A DNA stretch of 64,000 bases. It comes from Streptomyces sp. NBC_01244. Its GTDB lineage: Bacteria; Actinomycetota; Actinomycetes; Streptomycetales; Streptomycetaceae. Under the pieces are notes generated by a model. It saw nothing but the letters and a program-made list of their open reading frames with translations. It had not been told where the DNA came from and ran no database searches. Positions 49,079 through 56,757 of this stretch are shown in pieces. The position numbers and the translations under genes are program-made. Numbering within the stretch: the stretch's first letter is position 1; each line of letters starts with the position of its first letter. The stretch lies in the NCBI RefSeq assembly GCF_035987325.1, contig NZ_CP108488.1:5208001-5272000 (forward strand). The letters are read 5' to 3'.

Positions 49079-50281
49079 TCAGCGGCACACGACGGAGACC
49101 GCCTGGACCTGGTTGTTGCCGAAGCCTCCGCGGTTCCACGGCTGCCCGAGCGGCTGCGTGCGCCCCGAGGCGTCGGTGGCGCGGACCAGGAGGGTGTGGG
49201 TGCCCGGGACCGCCGTCCAGTCGGCGTGCCAGCCCTGCCAGGCGTACGGGTGCCCGCCCCGCGGCAGCACCTCGGCGTCGACCCAGCCGCCGCCCCCGTC
49301 GGGGCCCCCGTCAGGATCCCCGTCGGTGCTCAACTCCACGCGCACGACCGCCCCGTAGCCCGACCAGGCGCGCCCGGCGAGCCGCACGGGGCCGGGGCGG
49401 ACGACCCGGGTGCGGGACATGAAGTCGGGGAATCCGGGCGGGATCAGCAGGGCGCGCGGGGCGATCCGGGTGACGGGCTCGCCGGCCTCCTCGGCGCTCT
49501 GCCTGTACCGGTAGGCCGTGGCCTGCTGATAGCCGCCGAACGCCGTGTCGACGAGCTCGATGTCGCGCAGCCACTTCACGTGCGCCATCCCGTACCAGCC
49601 CGGGACGATGAGCCGCAGCGGATGCCCGTGCTGGGGCGGCAGGGGCCCGCCGTTCATCGTGTGGGCGAGCAGCACGTCCTCGTCGACGGGCAGCGGCAGG
49701 CTGCGCCGGTAGTCCTGCTCGACGCCCCGCTCCACCCCGTGGTCGGCGCCCGTGAACACGGCCTCCGCGGCGCCCGGAGCCGCCCCGGCCTCCGCGAGCA
49801 CCGTGCGCAGCGGCACCCCCGTCCAGTCGGCCGTCCCCACCGCCTCCACCAGCCAGGGCTGGCTGACCGGCCGCGGGGACAGTCGGGCGCGCCCGTTGCC
49901 GGCGCACTCCATGGTGACCCGGCGGGTCACCGAGGGCAGGGACCGCAGGTCGCGCAGGTCCAGCTCCAGGGGGGTCCGGAGGTGGCCGCGGATGGTGAGC
50001 CGCCAGGTGTCCGCATCGGTGGCCGTGCCCGCGTCCGTGCTCGCGTCCGTGCCGGTGCCGGTGCCGGTGCCGGTGCCGGTGCCGGTGCCCGTGCCCGTGT
50101 CAGGGATGTCGTAGTGCACGAGTACGTAGTGCAGTCCGGCCGGGGTGACCTCGTAGCGCAGGGCCTCCAGCGGGAGCCCGTGGTTGCGCGCGGCGAGCGC
50201 CAGCTCGTCCTGGCCGATGCCCTCCCCGGGGGCGGCGATCCGGCCAGGGGGGCTGATCCCGGCGAGGGGGTGCTCCTCCAT
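49079..50281 (-). CDS. Molybdopterin-dependent sulfite oxidase-like enzyme
   Basis: The 400-residue product has the Moco domain: RRVTMECAGNGRARLSP near residue 120 with the Mo-ligating Cys, WTGVPLRTVLAEAG near 155, and PPQHGHPLRLIVPGWYGMAH near 225. The dimerisation domain follows (RVVRPGPVRLAGRAWSGYGA). It belongs to the sulfite oxidase/YedY-like family and lacks a haem domain and a signal peptide. The true substrate may be sulfite or an S/N-oxide. A Thr-Gly repeat (about residues 61-80) encoded by GGTGCC-type units interrupts the N-terminal region. Confidence 0.87.
   Translation of the reverse strand: MEEHPLAGISPPGRIAAPGEGIGQDELALAARNHGLPLEALRYEVTPAGLHYVLVHYDIPDTGTGTGTGTGTGTGTGTDASTDAGTATDADTWRLTIRGHLRTPLELDLRDLRSLPSVTRRVTMECAGNGRARLSPRPVSQPWLVEAVGTADWTGVPLRTVLAEAGAAPGAAEAVFTGADHGVERGVEQDYRRSLPLPVDEDVLLAHTMNGGPLPPQHGHPLRLIVPGWYGMAHVKWLRDIELVDTAFGGYQQATAYRYRQSAEEAGEPVTRIAPRALLIPPGFPDFMSRTRVVRPGPVRLAGRAWSGYGAVVRVELSTDGDPDGGPDGGGGWVDAEVLPRGGHPYAWQGWHADWTAVPGTHTLLVRATDASGRTQPLGQPWNRGGFGNNQVQAVSVVCR
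50051..50098. repeat. GCCGGT hexanucleotide tandem repeat
   Basis: Six perfect GCCGGT units (50051-50086) and two GCCCGT units (to 50098) encode a Thr-Gly run in the sulfite-oxidase-like protein. Perfect tandem hexamers can slip without breaking the frame. Confidence 0.9.
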
Positions 50282-50383
50282 GGGCTCATGGTCCCGCGGC
50301 GGGAGCGGAGCGGCTACTCCGCGTGCGGATCGGGTCGGTGGGCGGTATGAATTGATCTGTCCCTTATGTGATCGGAGTGGCGC

Positions 50384-50773
50384 GTGGACGACTATCCACT
50401 GCTCAACCTGTTCTGGACCATGCTGTGGCTCTTCCTGTGGGTCATGTGGTTCTTCCTGCTGTTCAAGGTGATCACTGACATCTTCAGGGACCACGAGCTG
50501 CACGGCTGGGGCAAGGCCGGCTGGCTGATCCTGGTGCTCCTGCTGCCCTACATCGGCGTCCTCGTCTACCTGATCGTCCGCGGCAAGAGCATGAGCCGGC
50601 GCGACGTGAAGCAGGCGCAGGACAACGAGAAGGCCTTCCAGGACTACGTCCAGAAGGCCGCGGGTCCCCGCAGCAGCCCGGCGGAGGAACTCGCGAAGCT
50701 GTCCTCCCTCAAGGAGAAGGGGCACCTGACCCAGGACGAGTTCGACAAGGCCAAGGAGAAGCTCCTGGCCTGA
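50384..50773 (+). CDS. SHOCT-domain membrane protein with PLDc_N-type helices
   Basis: The 129-residue product has two transmembrane helices (LLNLFWTMLWLFLWVMWFFL and WLILVLLLPYIGVLVYLIV), a hydrophilic linker with coiled-coil character, and the short C-terminal SHOCT motif ELAKLSSLKEKGHLTQDEFD. GTG start at 50384 with GGAG upstream. SHOCT domains act as small oligomerisation modules; the role is unknown. The gene ends before a very strong terminator. Confidence 0.85.
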   Translation: MDDYPLLNLFWTMLWLFLWVMWFFLLFKVITDIFRDHELHGWGKAGWLILVLLLPYIGVLVYLIVRGKSMSRRDVKQAQDNEKAFQDYVQKAAGPRSSPAEELAKLSSLKEKGHLTQDEFDKAKEKLLA

Positions 50774-50803
50774 GGGCCGCCTGAGAGCTCTTCTTCCTGC
50801 CCG

Positions 50804-50849
50804 CCGAACGGGGGCCTGACCGCGAGATCGCGGCCAGGCCCCCGTTCGG
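50804..50849. terminator. Very strong bidirectional terminator
   Basis: A 15-bp outer stem (50804-50818 with 50835-50849) continues after one mismatch into a 6-bp inner stem (CCGCGA with TCGCGG) closing a GA core. It lies between the convergent SHOCT and sigma-factor genes. Confidence 0.92.
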
Positions 50850-50859
50850 GCGTTCCGGG

Positions 50860-51510
50860 TCAGGCCGCGGTGGGGTCCGCGTCCTCCAGCAGACCGATCA
50901 GCGACGAGCGGGCCCGGGCCACGCGGGAACGTACGGTCCCTATCGGGCAGCCGAGCATGAGCGCCGCCTCCGCGTACGGGAGACCCATGAGCTGGGTGAG
51001 GACGAAGACCTCGCGGCGTTCGGCCGGGATCGCCGCCAGCAGTTCCGCGAGCGCGACGCCGTCCTCGAAGCCGGGTACGCCGCGGGGCTGGCTCTGCTCG
51101 GCCGCGGTCTGCCAGTCGTCTCTGTCGGCGATCTTGGGGCGGGCCGCCTTGTGGCGCAGGCTGTCGACCACGGTGCGCCGCGCGATGGAGAGCAGCCAGG
51201 TGCGCGCGGAGGAGCGGCCCTCGAAGCGGTGCAGGCTGCCGAGGGCGCGCAGGAAGGTCTCCTGGGTCAGGTCCTCGGCGGACTGCGGGTCGGCACTGAG
51301 GTAGCCGACGTAGCGGAGCACGTCGCGGTGCAGGGCGCGCACGAACCGGTCCACCGCGACGGGATCGCCTTCGCGGGCGGCCAGCGCGAGGAGGGTGACG
51401 GCCTCGTCGGGGCCGGCGGTGCGGCGGGTGGGGGCGCCGGTGGCCGTGGTGATGGGGGCGCTGCTGATGGCGGCGGTGGCGGTCGGGCGGGTGAGCAGGG
51501 CAGTGGTCAT
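50860..51510 (-). CDS. ECF sigma factor, SigC-like
   Basis: The 216-residue product has region 2 (DEAVTLLALAAREGDPVAVD, FVRALHRDVLRYVGYLS, AEDLTQETFLRALGSLHRFE, RSSARTWLLSIARRTVVDSL) and region 4 (RREVFVLTQLMGLPYAEAAL, MLGCPIGTVRSRVARARSSL). From memory these segments resemble mycobacterial SigC, an ECF factor with no anti-sigma that is linked to copper acquisition. No anti-sigma gene is adjacent here either. AGAAGGA precedes the ATG, and a 16-bp palindrome lies 19-34 bases upstream. Confidence 0.88.
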   Translation of the reverse strand: MTTALLTRPTATAAISSAPITTATGAPTRRTAGPDEAVTLLALAAREGDPVAVDRFVRALHRDVLRYVGYLSADPQSAEDLTQETFLRALGSLHRFEGRSSARTWLLSIARRTVVDSLRHKAARPKIADRDDWQTAAEQSQPRGVPGFEDGVALAELLAAIPAERREVFVLTQLMGLPYAEAALMLGCPIGTVRSRVARARSSLIGLLEDADPTAA

Positions 51511-51822
51511 CGCCTGGTGTCCTTCTGGGAATCCGGCCGGATTCGATGCCGCGCCGAGGGAGCTGAGGGCGGCGTGGGCAGCGCGGGCGGTGAGGGAAGC
51601 GCGGGCGCGGGTGCAGCGCCGTGCCGTGCCTGCGGTGGCAGGGGTGGCCGAAGCGCCCGAGCGACCGCGAGGACCGCACTGCCCGGCGCGCCGGGAGCCC
51701 TGAGCGCGGGCATCGCGAGGCCGGTGAACGGGGTGTACGGCCTGCCGGACGGCAAGACCGATGCCCGAGGCGCGGTACGGGTACGGGTGCTGGGTGCCCG
51801 TGGCGCGTCGGGGAGCCGGCTG
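51511..51822. other. 312-base gap upstream of the SigC-like gene, with palindrome
   Basis: GAATCCGG-CCGGATTC at 51529-51544 is a perfect 16-bp palindrome close to the sigma start and may be an operator or part of an autoregulated promoter. The rest of the gap is GC-rich with no ribosome site or credible ORF. Confidence 0.5.
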
Positions 51823-52668
51823 TCAGACGACAGCGATCCCGTGAGGTGGACCCCGTGAGGTGAGGGCGTCGGCGAGCAGCAGCCTGCGGGGCGTCCGGAC
51901 CCGGTGGGTGCGGGGAAGGCGGACGCGGGGCCGGTGCGCGGGCGCGGGGAGCCGGAAGAGAAGGTGCAGCGGTACGAGGAACCGGGTGGCGACGGCGCGC
52001 AGGACGCGGAAGGCGCCGCGTTCCCCGTACGCGAGCCAGAGACCGCAGGCCAGGGCTGCCAGGAGGTGGCCCGCGAGCATGCCCGCCGGTGACACGGAGC
52101 CCATGGCGTGCGCGGTCGGCATCGGCAGGGCGGCCGCCGCCATCGAGGCGGACTCGTCGACCATTGCGTGCAGGGCGTGCGTCGTGTGCATCCCGTGCGT
52201 CCCGGTCATGCCGTGCAGGTCCTGCACGGCCTGCCGGGTGGTGCTGCCGGTGCCCGGCGGCCCGGTCGCCTGCGGGCGGAGCACGGAGGGGGCGCAGAGG
52301 AGGTACTGGATCCAGCGGCGGCCCAGTGAGGTCAGGGAGGCCAGGGACGGAAGTGAGGTCAGGGAGGTCAGGGAGGCTAAGGAGGTTCCCGGTTCCTGCG
52401 GCCGCGTCGCCGCCGCGGCCTGGGCGAGCGAGAACCCGCCGTGCAGGGCGGCCTGGACGCCGACGGTCGCGGAGACGACGGCCGCGAGGCCGCGCTCCCG
52501 CCCGGCGAGGACCCAGCCGGTCGCCGAGGTCGCGGCGAAGGCCGCGGCCATCCCCCACCAGGGGACGGAGGTTTCCGACATGAGGATGTGCCCGAGGGAC
52601 GAGAGCAGCACGCAGGTGGCCGCGAACATCGCGGCCCGTACGGCTCGGCAACATCGACCCGGTGTCAT
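51823..52668 (-). CDS. Membrane protein with His/Met-rich segment
   Basis: The 281-residue product has about four or five hydrophobic helices (AVRAAMFAATCVLLSSLGHI, WWGMAAAFAATSATGWVLAG, LAAVVSATVGVQAAL, and MLAGHLLAALACGLWLAYG). A loop with HGMTGTHGMHTTHALHAM near residue 168 is rich in His and Met, and a Leu-Thr-Ser repeat (SLTSLPSLASLTSLG) comes before it. Such loops often bind copper. The C-terminus is Arg/Pro-rich. The ATG at 52668 is chosen to begin near the first helix; an upstream start adds 20-33 residues. Downstream is the SigC-like gene in the same direction, 312 bases away. Confidence 0.65.
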   Translation of the reverse strand: MTPGRCCRAVRAAMFAATCVLLSSLGHILMSETSVPWWGMAAAFAATSATGWVLAGRERGLAAVVSATVGVQAALHGGFSLAQAAAATRPQEPGTSLASLTSLTSLPSLASLTSLGRRWIQYLLCAPSVLRPQATGPPGTGSTTRQAVQDLHGMTGTHGMHTTHALHAMVDESASMAAAALPMPTAHAMGSVSPAGMLAGHLLAALACGLWLAYGERGAFRVLRAVATRFLVPLHLLFRLPAPAHRPRVRLPRTHRVRTPRRLLLADALTSRGPPHGIAVV

Positions 52669-52752
52669 GGCGGGGTCATCGTTGCACCGGCCGGGCGGGG
52701 GGCGACAGAGGGCATCAGGTTTTCTCATCCGGAAATCGAGTCCTGTTTGTGC

Positions 52753-52768
52753 TGTGGCGCACGCCACA
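52753..52768. promoter_or_regulatory. Inverted repeat TGTGGCG-CA-CGCCACA between divergent genes
   Basis: A perfect 7-bp inverted repeat with a 2-base centre, flanked by TTGT and ACAA, lies in the 198-base divergent region between the His/Met-rich membrane protein and the MFS gene. It is a candidate operator for either gene. Confidence 0.45.
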
Positions 52769-52866
52769 ACAAGCTCTGGGAACCCGGGCGTTCACTGATC
52801 CGACTGCTGTCCCGGACGTGATGGCCGCAGACCGAGGGCGAACAGCGGGAACGGGGTGGGCGAGCG

Positions 52867-54168
52867 GTGGCGGACAGGAGCCGACCGGTGAAGACGCCCG
52901 GGACGCCCGGGACGCCGGGCACGGCCGAGGGCCTGACCGGCGGCGGAGCGGGCGCCGACGCGGGCGCGGGCGCAGGCGTGGGCGCAGGCGTGGGCAGAGG
53001 GGCGGGCGAAGGGGCGGGCAACGGGGCGGGCGGGCTCACGGCTCTGCTCACCGGAGCCATGGCCTTCTCGATGCTCCAGCTCTTCCTCCTCGGCGCGCTC
53101 GGTCCGCGTCTGGTGGGGGAGTGGGGGGTTTCGCCCTCCGTGCTCGGCTGGACCACCACGATCGGGTTCGGTACGGCCGCCGTGCTGTCTCCCCTCGGCG
53201 GCAGGCTGGTGGACCGGATCGGGCCGCGCCGTTCCCTCGTACTCCTCCTGTCGGTGTCCGCGGCGGCGCTCGCGCTGATCGGCGCCGCGCCCGGCCCCGG
53301 CTTCCTGCTCGCCGCCGTCGCGCTGGGCGGACTGCCCCAGGCCCTGGCCAATCCGGCGACCAACAAGGCGATCCTCGCCGCCGTGCCTCCCGGCCGCCGG
53401 GGGCCGGTGACCGGCATGAAGCAGTCGGGCGTCCAGCTGGGTGCCTTCGCCGCCGGGCTGCCGCTCACCGCACTGGCCGGCGGCATCGGCTGGCGCGGGG
53501 CGGTGTGGACGGCCGCCGCCACCGCCGCGGCGGCGGCGCTGTGGGCGCTGCGCGCCCTGCCCGCCGACCCGCGGGCCGCCCCGGCCGGGCCCCGTGCCTC
53601 GCTCGTCCCGCGGGGTGCCATCGCCTGGCTGGCGGTGTTCTCCCTGTTCCTGGGCTGCGGGATCGCCTCGGTCAACACGTACGTGGCCCTCTTCGGCGCG
53701 CAACGGCTCGGCATGGGCCCCACCGCGGCGGGCGCGCTGGTCGCGGTGCTCGGGGTCGCGGGCATCGCCGGTCGGGTCGGCTGGTCGAAGGCGGCCCGGC
53801 CGGGGCGCGCCGAGTGGCTGCCGGGAGGCCTCGCGGCCGGCGCGGTGGGTGCGGCCGCCCTGCTGGTCGCGGCGCCGGGCGCGGGTCCGCTGGTGTGGGT
53901 GGCCGCGGTGGCGGTCGGGGTCTTCGCGGTGGCGGCCAACGCCGTCTCGATGGTCCTGGTGATGCAACGCTCCGCCCCCGGCCGGGCCGGCCGGGACTCC
54001 GCCCTGGTGGCCGCCGGCTTCTTCACCGGCTTCGCCGTCGGCCCCCTCCTCTTCGGACCCCTCGCGAACGCCGGCCACTACGGGACGGGCTGGCTGCTGG
54101 TGGCGGCCGAGTTCGGTGCGGCTTGTGTGGTCGGGGTGGCCTGGGCCGTGGGGGAGCGGGGACGATGA
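52867..54168 (+). CDS. MFS transporter
   Basis: The 433-residue product has a Gly/Ala-rich N-terminal tail (about 55 residues, GAGAGVGAGVGRGAGEGAG), then twelve membrane helices. GGRLVDRIGPRRSL near residue 115 is the MFS motif A. PLTGMKQSGVQLGAFAAGLP-like sequence (RGPVTGMKQSGVQLGAFAAG) in helix 5 is typical of CynX/NimT-type and carboxylate transporters. GTG start at 52867. Its stop overlaps the GH88-like start by ATGA, linking uptake or export to that enzyme. Confidence 0.88.
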   Translation: MADRSRPVKTPGTPGTPGTAEGLTGGGAGADAGAGAGVGAGVGRGAGEGAGNGAGGLTALLTGAMAFSMLQLFLLGALGPRLVGEWGVSPSVLGWTTTIGFGTAAVLSPLGGRLVDRIGPRRSLVLLLSVSAAALALIGAAPGPGFLLAAVALGGLPQALANPATNKAILAAVPPGRRGPVTGMKQSGVQLGAFAAGLPLTALAGGIGWRGAVWTAAATAAAAALWALRALPADPRAAPAGPRASLVPRGAIAWLAVFSLFLGCGIASVNTYVALFGAQRLGMGPTAAGALVAVLGVAGIAGRVGWSKAARPGRAEWLPGGLAAGAVGAAALLVAAPGAGPLVWVAAVAVGVFAVAANAVSMVLVMQRSAPGRAGRDSALVAAGFFTGFAVGPLLFGPLANAGHYGTGWLLVAAEFGAACVVGVAWAVGERGR

Positions 54169-55304
54169 AGGGTTCCGGTGGGCGTCCCGGGAGTGAAGGA
54201 CTTCTGACGGACGGGCGAGTCGGTGGTGTGCCGGTGGTGGGCCAGTGGGCGGGACGGGCGTTGGCCGAGGTCCTCGAGCAGGTGGCCGTCACGGCGGCCG
54301 ATGTAGGCGAGGGACGGTTCCCGCTGTACGCGGATCCGGACACGGGGCAGTGGGCGACGACCGGCCGGGGTTCCTGGGCCGGCGGCTTCTGGGCCGGACT
54401 GCTGTGGCTGCGGGCCCGCCACACGGGCGCCGGAGGCGACCTGGCCGCTGCTTCCGCGTGCACGGCGCGGCTGGCCGGCTGGGTGGACGCCGACACTTCC
54501 ACGCGCGGGCTGATCCTCTGGTACGGGACGGCCCTGGCCGCCGGGAACGCCGGGGCGCAGGAGCTGCGGGCGCGGGCGGCCGCCGCCTGTCTGGCCGCGA
54601 TGGACGAGGAACTCGGGCTGCTGCCCTGGGGATCGGCGTTCGGCGGCCCCCGGCTGCTGGCCCGGGTGGACGGCCTGCCGGGCACGATCCCCCTGCTCGC
54701 CGCCGTCAGCCCGGCGGCCGCGGCCTCGCACCTCCAGCGCCACCTGACCCTGTGCCTCCCCGACGCCGGGACGGAGGCCTGCCGCGCCCTCGACCTCGTA
54801 CCGGCCTGGTCCTACGAGGCGCAGAGGGGCTGGCTGGCCTGCGCGGAGCCGGCGCCGGGCTGGAGCCGGGGACCGGCGTGGCTGCTGCTCGCGCTGGCCG
54901 ACGTACTGCACCGCCCTGCCGTCGCCGCGTGGCTGCCGGGGCACCCGCGGGCACGGGCGGAACGCCTTGCCGCCGCATGGACGGGCCCGGGGACACCCCT
55001 CGTACCGCCCGCCGACGCGGCGCGCCCGGACGGCCCGGCGGACACCTCCGCCGCGGCCATCACGGCCGTCGCGCTCCTGAAACTGTCCCTGCTTCCCGGC
55101 CCTCGGTCCGCGCGGTACGCCCACCGCGCGGCGGAGATCCTGGAGCACCTGGTCGGGCACCACCTCTCCCGGGGCCGCCTGCTGAACGGCTGCTACGACG
55201 CCGGCAAGGGGCTCGCCGTCCGCCACGAACTGGTGTGGGGCGACTTCTTCCTGGCGCTGGGACTGGCCGGACTCGCCGGGCTGGCCGACCTCCGCACCGT
55301 TTGA
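54165..55304 (+). CDS. Glycoside hydrolase family 88-like protein
   Basis: The 379-residue product is an all-helical toroid type. TGRGSWAGGFWAGLLWLRAR near residue 66, APGWSRGPAWLLLALADVL near 230, DTSAAAITAVALLKLSLLPG near 289 and LLNGCYDAGKGLAVRHELVW followed by GDFFLALGLAG near 345 line up with unsaturated glucuronyl hydrolases. GH88 enzymes hydrate the double bond of unsaturated uronic acids using Asp residues. Several positions differ from textbook members, so the substrate may be different. It is translationally coupled to the MFS gene. Confidence 0.78.
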   Translation: MKGSGGRPGSEGLLTDGRVGGVPVVGQWAGRALAEVLEQVAVTAADVGEGRFPLYADPDTGQWATTGRGSWAGGFWAGLLWLRARHTGAGGDLAAASACTARLAGWVDADTSTRGLILWYGTALAAGNAGAQELRARAAAACLAAMDEELGLLPWGSAFGGPRLLARVDGLPGTIPLLAAVSPAAAASHLQRHLTLCLPDAGTEACRALDLVPAWSYEAQRGWLACAEPAPGWSRGPAWLLLALADVLHRPAVAAWLPGHPRARAERLAAAWTGPGTPLVPPADAARPDGPADTSAAAITAVALLKLSLLPGPRSARYAHRAAEILEHLVGHHLSRGRLLNGCYDAGKGLAVRHELVWGDFFLALGLAGLAGLADLRTV

Positions 55305-55325
55305 CCGCCCCGGGCCTCACGGGAA

Positions 55326-56597
55326 TCAGCCGGACCCGTGCGTCCGCTCCGGCCGAGGTGCCGGTCCTGCCGGTCCTGTCGGTCCTGCCGGTCCTGTCGG
55401 GAGGACACCTCCGTACCCTCCCAACACCCTCCGGGCCACCCCCGTGATGTGCAGTTCGTCGGGGCCGTCCAGGATTCGGGCCGCGCGGCCCGAGCGGTAG
55501 AGGGCGGGCAGGGGGGTGTCGGGGCCGAGGCCGGCCGCGCCGTGGATCTGGATGGCCGCGTCGGTCACCTGCTGGAGCATGCGGGCCGCGGCCACCTTCG
55601 CCAGGCCCACCTCCACGTGCGCGTCCAGCCCGGCGCTGATCCGGGCCACGGCTTCGTGGACGAGCGGCCGGGTGCTGCGCAGGGCCAGGAGCGACTCGAA
55701 GACGTGGCTCTGCACCAGCTGGTGGCCTCCGAGCGGACCGCGCGACCCGGTACGGGAGTTCACGCGCTCGCACATGAGGTCGAAGGCGCGCTGGGCCTGG
55801 CCGAGCCAGCGCAGACAGCGCAGGGTGCGGCCCAGCTGGAGCCGTTCCCCGGCGATGGCCAGGGCTCGGCCGCGTTCGCCGAGGAGGTGGTCGGCCTCCA
55901 CGCGCACCCGGTCGAACTCGATCTCCCACTGGCCGGCCGCGCCCAGCACCGGCAGCTCCCGTACGACCCGGAAGCCCGGCGTCGAGGTGGGGACGACGAA
56001 CAGCGACAGCCCCGTACGGTCTCCCGGCTGCCCGTCGGTGCGGGCCAGGACGGTGACCAGATCCGCCTCGGCGGCGTGCGAGGTGAACCACTTGCGGCCG
56101 CTCACGGTCCAGCTCCCGTCCGGCTGTTCCACCGCGCGCGTGGAGGTGAGGAACGGGTCGGTGCCCGGGGTGTCCGGGTCGGTCATGGCGTAACAGGCGC
56201 GCAGTTCGCCGGACGTCAGCCGGCCCGGGTACAGCGCGCGCACCCGTTCGCCGCCGTGCCGCCACAGCATCGTCGCGTCCAGCAGCGGAGCCGACCCGAG
56301 CGCGGCCGGTCCGTGGTCGCTCGCCCCCTCGGCCTCGGCGAGCCGTGCGTAGCGCGCCAGATCCAGTCCCTGGCCGCCGAGTTCCGCGGGGAGCGGCAGC
56401 GCCCACAGGCCCGCCTCCTTCGCCCCGGCCCGGAGCTCCCGCAGGGCCGCCGCCGCGGCGGGGCCGCCGGCGTCCAGCACGGGCTCGCGGGGCATCACCC
56501 GCTCCCGTACGAACTCGGCCACCCGCATCCTCAACTCCGCGTCGGCGCCCGCGTGTTCGCGCGGGTCGTTCGGGGTGCTCCCTCCGCTTTCCGTCAC
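55326..56597 (-). CDS. Acyl-CoA dehydrogenase
   Basis: The 423-residue flavoprotein has AYAMTDPDTPGTDP-type FAD loop (RACYAMTDPDTPGTDPFLTS near residue 135), KWFTSHAAEADLVTVLART near 168 and the C-terminal IQIHGAAGLGPDTPLPALYR with RAARILDGPDELH near 375. The active-site base cannot be assigned with confidence. The C-terminal tail (GPAGPTGPAGPAP) is collagen-like low complexity. GTG at 56597 with GGTGGAG upstream. Divergent from the CoA-transferase/ligase pair, suggesting a shared acyl-CoA pathway. Confidence 0.87.
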   Translation of the reverse strand: MTESGGSTPNDPREHAGADAELRMRVAEFVRERVMPREPVLDAGGPAAAAALRELRAGAKEAGLWALPLPAELGGQGLDLARYARLAEAEGASDHGPAALGSAPLLDATMLWRHGGERVRALYPGRLTSGELRACYAMTDPDTPGTDPFLTSTRAVEQPDGSWTVSGRKWFTSHAAEADLVTVLARTDGQPGDRTGLSLFVVPTSTPGFRVVRELPVLGAAGQWEIEFDRVRVEADHLLGERGRALAIAGERLQLGRTLRCLRWLGQAQRAFDLMCERVNSRTGSRGPLGGHQLVQSHVFESLLALRSTRPLVHEAVARISAGLDAHVEVGLAKVAAARMLQQVTDAAIQIHGAAGLGPDTPLPALYRSGRAARILDGPDELHITGVARRVLGGYGGVLPTGPAGPTGPAGPAPRPERTHGSG

Positions 56598-56757
56598 TCG
56601 GTTCTCCACCACTTTCCTCCAGCCCGCCGGGAACCCGTGGGAACGGCAGTCCGACTGCCTTCCCGTGGAACTGGTCGGGCGGGCCCGCCCCTTGGTTCCC
56701 GCGTACGGGATCACCTGCGGCGCCGGCCGATCGCCGGGCCCGGAGAAGAGGAGAGGC

